DNA from: Bin5 sp034428435 | GTDB taxonomy: Bacteria; Chloroflexota; Anaerolineae; Caldilineales; Caldilineaceae | DNA: 31,807 nucleotides | Direction of reading: 5' to 3' | NCBI GenBank assembly: GCA_034428435.1 | Contig: DAOUHY010000185.1 | Span: forward strand, 1-31,807 | Shown: one piece after another, positions 1 to 7,405 of the stretch | How positions within the stretch are numbered: the stretch's first letter is position 1 | How the letters are laid out: every line of letters begins with the position of its first letter | The notes under the pieces: generated by a model | What the model was told of the DNA's origin: nothing | The model's database searches: none | The model's input: only the letters and a program-made list of their open reading frames with translations | Translations under genes and position numbers: made by a program

Positions 1-58
1 GGCTCTCCTGGTCTAATTCCTTCAATTGCTCTCGGTCCAGCTGTTCCAGTTTACTCAT
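1..58 (-). CDS. N-terminus of an unidentified protein, cut by the window edge
   Basis: An ATG at 58-56 on the minus strand opens a frame that stays open to the window edge and gives 19 residues: MSKLEQLDREQLKELDQES. The upstream sequence (GAGTAAG, a few bases before the ATG) is a weak ribosome binding site. The charged 'L-x-LDREQL' opening vaguely resembles the start of class I/II aminotransferases of the Asp_aminotransf type, but 19 residues cannot support a family call. The gene lies downstream of the solute-binding protein gene on the same strand, with 240 nt between them that include a stem-loop, so it could belong to the same transcript. Confidence 0.35.
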   Translation of the reverse strand, partial: MSKLEQLDREQLKELDQES

Positions 59-170
59 GTTTCTTACTCTACATCATCCAAGAGCAATCACACATTAGCT
101 CTTTCTCGTTACATAGGCTTAGTAGTTACTCTGACTTGCTGAACTGCCTAGTTCTGAAAGGTAGAAGTCA

Positions 171-197
171 GGTAGCGGCCCTCTTTGAGCCGCTACC
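171..197 (-). other. GC-rich stem-loop downstream of the solute-binding protein gene
   Basis: GGTAGCGGC (171-179) pairs perfectly with GCCGCTACC (189-197), giving a 9-bp stem and a 9-nt loop. It lies about 100 nt after the stop codon of the binding-protein gene. No run of T follows on the minus strand, so it is a poor intrinsic terminator. It resembles the stabilising or attenuating hairpins known after binding-protein genes such as malE. The remainder of 59-298 shows nothing else recognisable. Confidence 0.45.
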
Positions 198-298
198 CTT
201 CCATACCACTCTTCTTCTTGCTCTATCAGACTAACTGGCCCGGCGTTGAGGCTGAATCAGGACTTGGTCCAACCTCCTACAGGGCCAGTAGTGTCCGT

Positions 299-1663
299 CT
301 AGCTGAAGAATCCAATCTCTTCAAGACCAGCGTTGATTTCCTCATCAATGTCCATGAGCGCCTCTTCCGGCGTCTTCAGACCGTGCGGAATCTCATCACG
401 GAAGGCCTTGACCTGCAGGTCCCAAAGCTTGGAGCCCAATGGGATAGGCGGGCGGGCATGCGAGACCGGCAGCAGGTCCATGAAGACGGCGTGCAGCGGG
501 TCTTCGTAGAAGAATGGATCTTCGGCGGCCGACTTGATCGTCGGAATGTGGAAGGTGTCCTTGTTGTACTTGAGCTGGCCTTCGGGCCCACAGAGGTAGA
601 AGCAGGCATCAAACGCAGACTCGACGTCGTCATAGCCGAAGGGAACTGCCCAACTCCAGCCACCTGCCCAACTGGCGTGCGGGGCGGGGCCGTCAGGACC
701 CGGCAGCGGCACGACACCGTAGTTGGTGTCTGGCTTGTAGCGATGGTGCTGTGCAACCTTCCAGTTGCCGCTACAGGTCATCGCGCTCTGCCCGGTCCAG
801 AAGTAGTCGTTCTCGCCGCGGCAGTTGCCACCGGCGCATGCGGCCAGCATCGCGTCAATGTCCTCTACGCCGATCTCGTCGACGAAGGACTTGACGAACT
901 GCATGGCCTCGATATTCTGCGGATGGGCAAATGTGATGCGTCGGTCGTCATCCTGGAAGGAGCCGCCGAAGCCGAAGCCCCAGGTGTAGAGCCAAGCCTG
1001 ATCATAGATGGGGTTGAAGCCGTAGCGAGTGACAGCGCCCGTGTCGTCGCGCACTGTCAGCGCCTCGGTGGCCGCCCGCAGCTCGTCCAGGTTGGACGGC
1101 GGCGACATGGGGTCGACACCGGCTTCTTCCATGATGTCCATGTTGTACCACAGGGCGCGTGTGTCTGTGTCGAACGAGAGGGCATAGATGCCGCCCTTGT
1201 AAACTGTCTCGTCCCAAGCAAAGTCGAAGTAGAGCTCCTTGGTGACACCGGCGGCTTCGGCGAAGTCGGTGATGTCGGTGAAGAAGCCTTCATGGGCAAA
1301 CTGGGGAACGGTGAAGCGGTCGGCATAGTGCAGGGCCGGAGGCGTGCCGCCGGCGACGGCCGTCAGAAGCTTCTCGTCTGCCTGGCTGCCCTGAGTCTGG
1401 GCAATGTAGACAAACTCGACCTCGACGCCCATCGTGTTCTTCTCGTTGTAGATGTCGATGATTTCCTTAATCGACTCCTGCGCCAGGTCGGTCATGCGCG
1501 ACCAGGCTTCCAGTTTCTTGGTCTCCATTGCGGCTCCGCTGTCACCGGTGTCGGCTGCGGGAGCAGCTGCGGGCGCGGGGCAAGCCGCCAGCAGGGCCGC
1601 GCTCGTTGCCAGGCCGGAGACCTGCAGGAAGCGGCGGCGCGAAAGCATTTTCTGAGTGTCCAT
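299..1663 (-). CDS. ABC transporter substrate-binding protein (sugar type), Tat lipoprotein
   Basis: This 454-aa protein resembles family 1 extracellular solute-binding proteins, which capture sugars or oligosaccharides outside the membrane and pass them to an ABC importer. The N-terminus carries a twin-arginine signal (S8-R-R-R-F-L-Q) and a lipobox ending at Cys28 (LLAAC), so it is probably exported folded by Tat and lipid-anchored. An Ala/Pro-rich linker follows, then the binding domain. The start is supported by GGAGG at 1673-1677, 9 nt before the ATG. It is separated from the upstream sulfatase gene by an intrinsic terminator and probably has its own promoter. No permease for it is seen in the window; its partners may lie beyond the left edge, or it may share the permeases at 5458-7299. 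The ligand cannot be read from the sequence. Confidence 0.88.
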   Translation of the reverse strand: MDTQKMLSRRRFLQVSGLATSAALLAACPAPAAAPAADTGDSGAAMETKKLEAWSRMTDLAQESIKEIIDIYNEKNTMGVEVEFVYIAQTQGSQADEKLLTAVAGGTPPALHYADRFTVPQFAHEGFFTDITDFAEAAGVTKELYFDFAWDETVYKGGIYALSFDTDTRALWYNMDIMEEAGVDPMSPPSNLDELRAATEALTVRDDTGAVTRYGFNPIYDQAWLYTWGFGFGGSFQDDDRRITFAHPQNIEAMQFVKSFVDEIGVEDIDAMLAACAGGNCRGENDYFWTGQSAMTCSGNWKVAQHHRYKPDTNYGVVPLPGPDGPAPHASWAGGWSWAVPFGYDDVESAFDACFYLCGPEGQLKYNKDTFHIPTIKSAAEDPFFYEDPLHAVFMDLLPVSHARPPIPLGSKLWDLQVKAFRDEIPHGLKTPEEALMDIDEEINAGLEEIGFFS

Positions 1664-2017
1664 TCAGTCAATCCTCCATGTGAAAAAATGTGAAAATGGG
1701 TTTAACAGGTGGAGTGGGGTAAAGCGAAATGCCAAACCTCTCCGTCCGATAGAGCGATACAGATGACCCACTTGTACGCGACAACCAGGTCAACGGCCAT
1801 TCCCGTTTGGGGTTAGTAGTCCTTGACTCGGTACAAGCCACTGGATTCTGACCGAACTAATGGGAAATTGCCTTCAAAGAATCTCGTAAAACGGGCGCGC
1901 GTTCAGGGGTCTCTTGCGCTACCGCAAGGATAATAACCTTATTTGTCAGTCATGTCCAAATTCAAGGGGTTATGTTACGCGAACTTCTCTGCCTGCTCCG
2001 TTCTGAATCAGGTTGAA
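1664..2017. other. Intergenic region upstream of the binding-protein gene
   Basis: No gene is seen here. It holds the ribosome binding site of the downstream gene (1673-1677), a candidate minus-strand promoter (1930-1959) and a short hairpin, CTTGCG (1913-1918) with CGCAAG (1923-1928) and a 4-nt loop, close to the predicted transcript start. A short frame on the opposite strand across 1970-2491 is a shadow of the sulfatase gene. Confidence 0.5.
1930..1959 (-). promoter_or_regulatory. Candidate sigma70-type promoter for the 299-1663 gene
   Basis: Read on the minus strand, TTGGAC (1959-1954) is separated by 18 nt from TATTAT (1935-1930). The -10 box matches consensus at 5 of 6 positions and the -35 box at 3 of 6. 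The predicted transcript would start near 1923 and carry a leader of about 260 nt. It lies after the terminator of the upstream unit, which is where a new promoter is expected. Confidence 0.35.
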
Positions 2018-2057
2018 AAACGCTGAACCCGGCTCCGTAGGTAAACAATCAGCGTTT
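2018..2057 (-). terminator. Intrinsic terminator of the sulfatase operon, stop codon inside the left arm
   Basis: On the minus strand AAACGCTGA (2057-2049) pairs with TCAGCGTTT (2026-2018), a perfect 9-bp stem with a 22-nt loop, followed by a run of T (to 2016). The TGA at 2051-2049 is the stop codon of the sulfatase gene, so translation to the stop would overlap the hairpin. It marks the end of the 12868-2049 gene cluster. Confidence 0.62.
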
Positions 2058-3440
2058 CCAGACTTCGATTGCCTCGTCCGGCGCGTCCAGATCGCGGAGC
2101 TCCTCAATAAACGCGTCGTGGAGGTCGTCCGCCACATCTCCGTGATCTCCGGCCAGGTTAGTCTCCGTGAGCGGGTCGACTGCAAGATCAAAGAGCTGCC
2201 TTTCACCGTAGGAGCCGACCGGCGCGTAGGCCCAACGCTCCGTGTATAGCATTGGCGTGACTCGGTTGGGAGGCAGTTCACCATCCTCCAATCGCGTGAA
2301 GGTGGCCGACACGACATATTCATGAAGAGAGTCTTCAATTTCTCCCCGCAACAGCGGCGCAAACGACCGTCCGTGCATCGGCTCAGGCGTCTCGACATCG
2401 ACGCCAGCCAGTTCAAGCAGCGTCGGCGCGATGTCCGCCGGTCGCAGCAGTTCGCTGACCGTACGACCCCCTTCCAATCCAGGCACCGCAATCAGGAAGG
2501 GAATGTGGACGATCTCGGGATAGAGCGGCCAGTACCGGTCGTCGTACTTGCTGATGTTGGACTTCCCAGTTCGATTGTGTTCTCCGAGGCTGAATCCGTG
2601 ATCGGACATGAATACTACGATTGAATTGCGCCAGAGGTCCAGGTCGTCAATCTTGGTCAAGATGCGTCCCACCCACCGGTCCACCAGTTCCGCCTCGGCA
2701 CAGTAATGGGCGCGCAGATTGCGGAGTTCAGCCTCGGTGTAGTCACTGGCCTTGCCATAGTTGGGATGCAACATCGGCGGGCCGTCGTAGTCTGGATCAT
2801 ACTTCCGCACCATATACTCCGGCGGGTCCCAGGGTTCGTGGGGATCAAAGAAGTCCACCCAGAGGAAGAAGGGATTGTGCTGGTCGTTCTCCTCCAGCCA
2901 CTCCACCGCCAGTTCAGCCGTACGCGGTGCAAAACGGTCTATCTCCCGATACCAGCGACGGTTTATCCAAGTGTGGAGGTCGATCAGGTTGCGACCTCGA
3001 AAGTGGTTTCCGATATTGCGGGTCTTTTCGTCGGCCATCGCCTGTTCGATCGGGTAGTTCATTCCCAGAAAGTACGTATTTCCCTCTTGACCGGGCAACG
3101 TGTGCGCGCCGTCGAACCCCTCGAAAAAGGCAGCGCGCACGAGGTGCGGGCAGTCGCCGAGCAACTGGCTGACATAACCGGCCTCCCTCAGGATACTCGG
3201 CAGATGGTTTTCGCTACTCAACCGCCGGTCCTGCCATGGATACCACGGCCAGCCGACGCGCCCGGTCGTGAAATCGGTTCGATGCGGAATCGTCGGAAAA
3301 CTGCCCGTATACAACCTAGACAGGCTCACGCATCGCTCCGAGAAGCGGTCAAGGTGGGGCGTGCGCACCGGCATCGCCGCCGCGCGGTCGAACAGGTTGT
3401 CGTATCTAAAGGTGTCGGAAATTATGACAATGATGTTCAT
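2049..3440 (-). CDS. Sulfatase-like hydrolase (alkaline phosphatase superfamily) with Thr at the nucleophile position
   Basis: This 463-aa protein has the sulfatase fold signature: a metal-binding Asp early in the chain (IISDT, D9), the segment S47-F-P-T-I-P-H-R54 before TGR, and a later 'FMSDHGFSLGEH' metal-binding block. In classical sulfatases the first segment reads C/S-x-P-x-R, and that Cys or Ser becomes formylglycine. Here the aligned residue is Thr50 (T-x-P-x-R). The enzyme may therefore use an unmodified Thr, as alkaline phosphatases and some phosphodiesterases of this superfamily do, and act on phosphate, phosphonate or another ester rather than sulfate. There is no signal peptide, so it is probably cytoplasmic. 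It lies 25 nt after the deacetylase gene and is the last gene before the terminator. Start supported by GGGAAGA upstream of the ATG. Confidence 0.85.
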   Translation of the reverse strand: MNIIVIISDTFRYDNLFDRAAAMPVRTPHLDRFSERCVSLSRLYTGSFPTIPHRTDFTTGRVGWPWYPWQDRRLSSENHLPSILREAGYVSQLLGDCPHLVRAAFFEGFDGAHTLPGQEGNTYFLGMNYPIEQAMADEKTRNIGNHFRGRNLIDLHTWINRRWYREIDRFAPRTAELAVEWLEENDQHNPFFLWVDFFDPHEPWDPPEYMVRKYDPDYDGPPMLHPNYGKASDYTEAELRNLRAHYCAEAELVDRWVGRILTKIDDLDLWRNSIVVFMSDHGFSLGEHNRTGKSNISKYDDRYWPLYPEIVHIPFLIAVPGLEGGRTVSELLRPADIAPTLLELAGVDVETPEPMHGRSFAPLLRGEIEDSLHEYVVSATFTRLEDGELPPNRVTPMLYTERWAYAPVGSYGERQLFDLAVDPLTETNLAGDHGDVADDLHDAFIEELRDLDAPDEAIEVWKR

Positions 3441-3465
3441 CGAATCTTCCCAGGTGTAGTCGTTG

Positions 3466-4362
3466 TCAAACGGCCAATATGTCCGGTCCGTCTACGGTGG
3501 CCGCCTCAGCCAGCGCCCCTGAAGCCGCCAGCTCCCCCATCGTCGCAAACGATGCGCCCGGCTTCTTCCCCACGTGCTCGGAAACGGCGTCGATCATGCG
3601 GAAAGTGTGTTCGTAATCGTCGGCGATGCCATGGGTGTGCATCAGCATGATGACGATCGGGCTGTGCTCGCTGATTCGGTCCAAATCCTGACGCGCCAGC
3701 TCAACGAACTCTTCGCTGCGATCGCCTGATCCTCTCCAAGTGTATTCGTTCAGGATCGGCACTTCAATGATGTCGTCATACCAGCGGAAAGGATGGTAAG
3801 GGATATTGTCCACCCAGTCCTGCGACAGGTCGCCGCTGTTATGCGGAAGATGGGCGTAGCCGCTGCCGCTGATATACATGCAGGTATGATAGCCGATCCC
3901 GACCTCACGTAAGGCCGCGAACATCGGCTTGGAAATAGCACCGCACGGCGCCCGGAACACGTTCGGCTCAACGCCCAAGTCCATGGCAAAGATCTCAAGC
4001 CCTTCCTCAATGCGCTCGCGCAGGTTCTCAACGGTATAGCGGGGCATCAGCTCCTCGCGGCGCTCATCGAAGTCCGATTGCAGCGTCGAAAGAATGGAGG
4101 TTGCCGGCCACGCGGGAGGTCCGAATTCGTAACAGTCCGCGTGGGTCAACCCATGAAGCTGGATATCATGTCCTGCGTCACGAGCAGCGATTAAAGCCTC
4201 CTTCCATTCCGACGTCATTGGTTTGCCGCCGCCCTTGGGCACCGTGAACCAGGTTGACCCCAGCCCGCGCGAACTGAAGAACTCGGTCGCCTTCGTCAGA
4301 GACTCAACCATTGCGCTGCCGCCCGAACCTGCGTCGTCAATACTCCATGAATATACGGTCAT
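3466..4362 (-). CDS. Polysaccharide deacetylase-like protein, intact copy
   Basis: This 298-aa protein is a NodB-homology (carbohydrate esterase 4 type) metal-dependent deacylase. Visible motifs are motif 1 'SIDDAG' (D9, D10), motif 2 'H70-G-L-T-H74' (metal ligands), motif 3 'FRAPCG' and the late 'MLMHTHG' His motif. There is no signal peptide, unlike cell-wall chitin or peptidoglycan deacetylases, so it should act in the cytoplasm, more like PuuE-type or small-molecule members. GGAGAA precedes the ATG. It is one of two tandem copies of identical length and high similarity; this copy keeps all metal ligands. The likely role is removing an N- or O-acyl group from an imported compound, because an ABC importer lies upstream in the same cluster and a sulfatase-like gene follows by 25 nt. 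Confidence 0.86.
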   Translation of the reverse strand: MTVYSWSIDDAGSGGSAMVESLTKATEFFSSRGLGSTWFTVPKGGGKPMTSEWKEALIAARDAGHDIQLHGLTHADCYEFGPPAWPATSILSTLQSDFDERREELMPRYTVENLRERIEEGLEIFAMDLGVEPNVFRAPCGAISKPMFAALREVGIGYHTCMYISGSGYAHLPHNSGDLSQDWVDNIPYHPFRWYDDIIEVPILNEYTWRGSGDRSEEFVELARQDLDRISEHSPIVIMLMHTHGIADDYEHTFRMIDAVSEHVGKKPGASFATMGELAASGALAEAATVDGPDILAV

Positions 4363-4483
4363 CTCTTTATTCTCCGCTTGGGCCCTTTGGTATGGCCAGA
4401 ATAGTCCGATTCACTACGAGGCGGCAGCGGCCATCAACGAAGTCGCCAAAGGCAGGCCCGTGCCGTGTCTCAGCCGGCCGGCG

Positions 4484-5380
4484 CTAAACCTCAAGAATGT
4501 CCGGTCCTTCTACCGTGGCCGCCTCATCCAGGGCACCCGATGCCGCCAGTTCCCCCAAAGTCGCGAACGAGGCACCCGGCTTTCGGCCGACATGCTCAGC
4601 GACAGCATCGATCACTCTGAATGTGTGCTCAAAGTCGTCGGCGATGCCATGCGTGTGCATCATGATGACAACGACAGGGCTGTGTTGGCTGATACGGTCC
4701 AGGTCCTGGCGGGCCAGGCCAACAAACTCCTGGCTGCGATGCCCGGACTCGTGCCACGTATACTCATTCAGTATCGGCACCTCGACCGTGCCCGCATACC
4801 AGCGGAACGGCCGGTAGGGGATATTGTCGATCCATTGCTGCGAAATGTCGCCTCCGTTGTCCACCGCATGCCCATAGCCGCTGCCGCTGATAAACACACC
4901 GGAATGATAGCTAATGCCGGTCTCTCGCAAGGCACTGAACATGGGCTTTGAGATCGCTCCGCACGGAGCCCTGAAAACAGTAGGCTCAACACCGTAGTCA
5001 GCCAAGAAAATCTCTTTGACCTCTTCGATGCGCTCGCGCAGCTTGCCTACGGTGTATCTCGGCATCAACTGCTCTCGGCGTTCGTCGAATTCAGATTGGA
5101 GAGTGGGCAAAATGTCGGTGGCCGGCCAGGCGGGCGGCCCGAATTCGAAGCAGTCCGAGTGCGTCAGGCCGAGTGGCTGAATATCGTGTCTTGCGTCGCG
5201 TGCCGCAATCAGCGCGTCCTTCCATCCGGCCGACATCGTTTCACCCCAAGGTTTGGGCACAGCAAACACAGTTGAACTCAGGCCGCGAGAATCAAAGAAC
5301 GCTGTCGTCCTTTTCAGAGACTCTACCAGCACACTGTCGCCCCAACCAGCGTCGTCAATCGTCCATGAATAAGCGGTCAA
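4484..5380 (-). CDS. Polysaccharide deacetylase-like paralog that lacks a motif-2 metal-binding His
   Basis: This is a tandem duplicate of the 3466-4362 gene. I place the start at TTG (5380-5378) because the two leaders align: GGAGAATAAAGAG-ATG-ACC in the intact copy and GGAGAAGTCCGAG-TTG-ACC here. With this start both proteins are exactly 298 aa. A GTG 24 nt further upstream (5404) is in frame but has no ribosome binding site. Motif 1 (TIDDAG), motif 3 (FRAPCG) and the late His motif (MMHTHG) are kept. In motif 2 the residues Q-L-H-G-L-T-H of the intact copy are replaced by Q-P-L-G-L-T-H, so the first metal-binding His (position 70) is Leu. The copy may be inactive, altered in metal use, or a partner subunit of the other. 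It has no signal peptide. Confidence 0.83.
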   Translation of the reverse strand: MTAYSWTIDDAGWGDSVLVESLKRTTAFFDSRGLSSTVFAVPKPWGETMSAGWKDALIAARDARHDIQPLGLTHSDCFEFGPPAWPATDILPTLQSEFDERREQLMPRYTVGKLRERIEEVKEIFLADYGVEPTVFRAPCGAISKPMFSALRETGISYHSGVFISGSGYGHAVDNGGDISQQWIDNIPYRPFRWYAGTVEVPILNEYTWHESGHRSQEFVGLARQDLDRISQHSPVVVIMMHTHGIADDFEHTFRVIDAVAEHVGRKPGASFATLGELAASGALDEAATVEGPDILEV

Positions 5381-5457
5381 CTCGGACTTCTCCACAAACG
5401 GCACTTAAGAATGGCCAGGACAGGCTCCAAGTAAAGCAACAAACCTTCTTCTTTCTG

Positions 5458-6318
5458 CTAGCCCTTTACCGCCCCGACAGTCAGGCCTTCCAGGAAATAG
5501 CGCTGTAAGAATAGGAAGACGATCAGGAGAGGAACCACGCTCAGAAACGCCGACGCGGACGTGATTCCGTAATTGACCTGAAATTCGCTCCGCAGTAGCG
5601 CAAGTCCCAGGGGAAGCGTGTAGAGATCCTTGTCATTGAGTACCACAAGAGGCCAGACAAGGTTGTTCCACTGCGAGGTGAAAACAACGATTGACAAGGT
5701 TGCAAGGGCCGGCGCCGACAGCGGCAAAATGATGCGCCAGAACACGCCGAAGTCGGAACAGCCGTCGATCCGGGCCGCATGCTCGAGCTCCTCGGGAATC
5801 GTCTGCATGAATTGGCGCAACAGAAAGACACCGAGTACGTTGGCCAGCGCCGGGATGATCAGTCCCCCGTATGAATTCAGAAGGCCCAGCCAATTGGTGA
5901 TGAGAAATGCAGGTATCAGCAGCAGCGCCCCGGGGATCATGATCGTAGCAAGCATGAGTCCAAACAGAAAATCCCTTCCCCAGAACTGCTTTTTGGCAAA
6001 AGCATAGGCCGCCAGGGCATCGATCAGCACCGTCCCCACCGTCACGAGAAGCGCAACCAGAATCGTGTTGAAGAACCACAGGCTGAAAGGCAGCTCATTC
6101 AGGATGTATATGTAGTTGTCCCAGACAAACTGCTCAGGGATCAACTGCGGCGGGATCGAAATGAGGGTATAGGTTTCCTTGAATGATGAGGAGAATATGT
6201 AAAGGTACGGCCCCAGCATGACGATGACCAGTGCCGCCAGGAGAACGTAGACAACGACAGCCTGTGGCAGTAGGCGGATAGCCTTGCGCCAGTTCCCGTT
6301 GAAATTGAATTGGGTCAT
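5458..6318 (-). CDS. Carbohydrate ABC transporter permease (MalG/UgpE type)
   Basis: This 286-aa integral membrane protein has about six predicted membrane segments, starting with one at residues 20-40. The EAA loop that contacts the ATPase is clear at about residues 176-204 (EELEHAARIDGCSDFGVFW followed by RIILPLSAPA). Length and the late position of the loop fit the MalG/UgpE group. It forms the channel of a sugar-type importer with the permease encoded 54 nt upstream and the binding protein at 7406-8743. AGGGGA lies before the ATG. The ATPase is not in the window; many Chloroflexota and Actinobacteria share one MsiK/UgpC-like ATPase among several importers. Confidence 0.93.
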   Translation of the reverse strand: MTQFNFNGNWRKAIRLLPQAVVVYVLLAALVIVMLGPYLYIFSSSFKETYTLISIPPQLIPEQFVWDNYIYILNELPFSLWFFNTILVALLVTVGTVLIDALAAYAFAKKQFWGRDFLFGLMLATIMIPGALLLIPAFLITNWLGLLNSYGGLIIPALANVLGVFLLRQFMQTIPEELEHAARIDGCSDFGVFWRIILPLSAPALATLSIVVFTSQWNNLVWPLVVLNDKDLYTLPLGLALLRSEFQVNYGITSASAFLSVVPLLIVFLFLQRYFLEGLTVGAVKG

Positions 6319-6372
6319 GGGATAGTCCCCTGAAGGCCGGCCATCGCCGGTTGCGCGACACGGTTCACAAGT

Positions 6373-7299
6373 CTATCTTTCGCCCAGCACGCGCATTTGC
6401 ACGTAGGAGATCGGCATGATGATGAGCAACAGCACCACCCCCATAGCCGCGGCCATTCCGACCTGGCCGTAGCGAAAGGCATGATTGTAGATGTACCAGA
6501 CCATTGTCGCGGTGGCGTGAACGGGACCGCCATTTGTGAGCACAAAGACGGTATCGAAGAGCTGAAACGCCCAGATCGTACCCATAACAACCGAAAAAAG
6601 GATCACGGGTCGCATACGTGGTATCGTTACACGGGTTGCCACCTGCCAGGCATTGGCACCGTCGATGCGGGCTGCCTCGTGCAACTCTTCAGGGACACCA
6701 AGCATGGCGGCCAGGAACAGAATGATGTGAAAGCCGATCCCCCGCCACCACTCAATAAGAAGGATTCCGTACAGAGCCCAATCCGGGTCGGACAGCCAGT
6801 AAATCTCGGGGATGCCTAACAGACCCGTCAGATAGGTCAAGACTCCATAGCGGGGAGCCAAAATGTAACTCCAGATCTGGGCTGTAGCTGCCGCCGAGGC
6901 AAGAAGTGGAAAGAAAACGACTGCCCTGTAGAAGTCCTTGAATCGAACAAGCTTGTTGCCAATCAGGAAGGCCAGTGCGAGCGCGGTGATGACGGCAATA
7001 GGCACGACAGACACTGTATATTGGAGAGAGTTCAGGAAGACCTTGAGAGTAATGTCGTCGGTAGTAAGGCTCAGGTAGTTCTGAAGGCCGACGAAGGGTT
7101 TGACCTGATCGACCAGGTCGCCGCGTAGTAAGGAAAGCCAGAGAGCCCAGAAGAATGGCCCGATGTTGAAGATGACGAAGAGCGCCATAAAGGGCAGAAT
7201 GAAGGCATACGCGCTCAGATTTCGCCTGACCGCGGCTCGTTGCCAAAATGAAGTTTCCGTCAAACCGCTTCTCTGGGGCGTAGCAGACGTGGTAGCCAT
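6373..7299 (-). CDS. Carbohydrate ABC transporter permease (MalF/UgpA type)
   Basis: This 308-aa membrane protein begins with a short cytoplasmic tail, then a first membrane segment at about residues 30-58. The EAA loop is at about residues 204-232 (PEELHEAARIDGANAW and on). I take the ATG at 7299-7297 as the start because AAGGGA lies just upstream; the frame extends a further 29 codons upstream, but that extension runs into the stem-loop at 7354-7384 and does not look like protein. It pairs with the MalG-type permease encoded immediately downstream and receives ligand from the binding protein encoded upstream. Confidence 0.92.
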   Translation of the reverse strand: MATTSATPQRSGLTETSFWQRAAVRRNLSAYAFILPFMALFVIFNIGPFFWALWLSLLRGDLVDQVKPFVGLQNYLSLTTDDITLKVFLNSLQYTVSVVPIAVITALALAFLIGNKLVRFKDFYRAVVFFPLLASAAATAQIWSYILAPRYGVLTYLTGLLGIPEIYWLSDPDWALYGILLIEWWRGIGFHIILFLAAMLGVPEELHEAARIDGANAWQVATRVTIPRMRPVILFSVVMGTIWAFQLFDTVFVLTNGGPVHATATMVWYIYNHAFRYGQVGMAAAMGVVLLLIIMPISYVQMRVLGER

Positions 7300-7353
7300 T
7301 TCAAATCCCTTGGCGGGAGGCGCTCTGTGGCAGTGATCTGGATGGATTGCGCT

Positions 7354-7384
7354 GGGCTGCCGCGCTCCAGGAACGCGGCAGCCC
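7354..7384 (-). other. Strong intercistronic stem-loop between binding-protein and permease genes
   Basis: GGGCTGCCGCG (7354-7364) pairs perfectly with CGCGGCAGCCC (7374-7384): an 11-bp, very GC-rich stem with a 9-nt loop, 21 nt after the stop codon of the binding-protein gene. No T-run follows on the minus strand. By analogy with malE-malF and other importer operons, such a structure can protect the upstream mRNA and lower permease expression relative to the abundant binding protein. The functional reading is inference; the pairing is seen directly. Confidence 0.7.
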
Positions 7385-7405
7385 ACAACTGTCTCGAATC
7401 AGCGA

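Noticed and set aside
185..1693. Plus-strand open frame of 502 codons
   Set aside because: It lies antisense to the solute-binding protein gene, has no family resemblance and is explained by the GC-rich codon pattern of the real gene.
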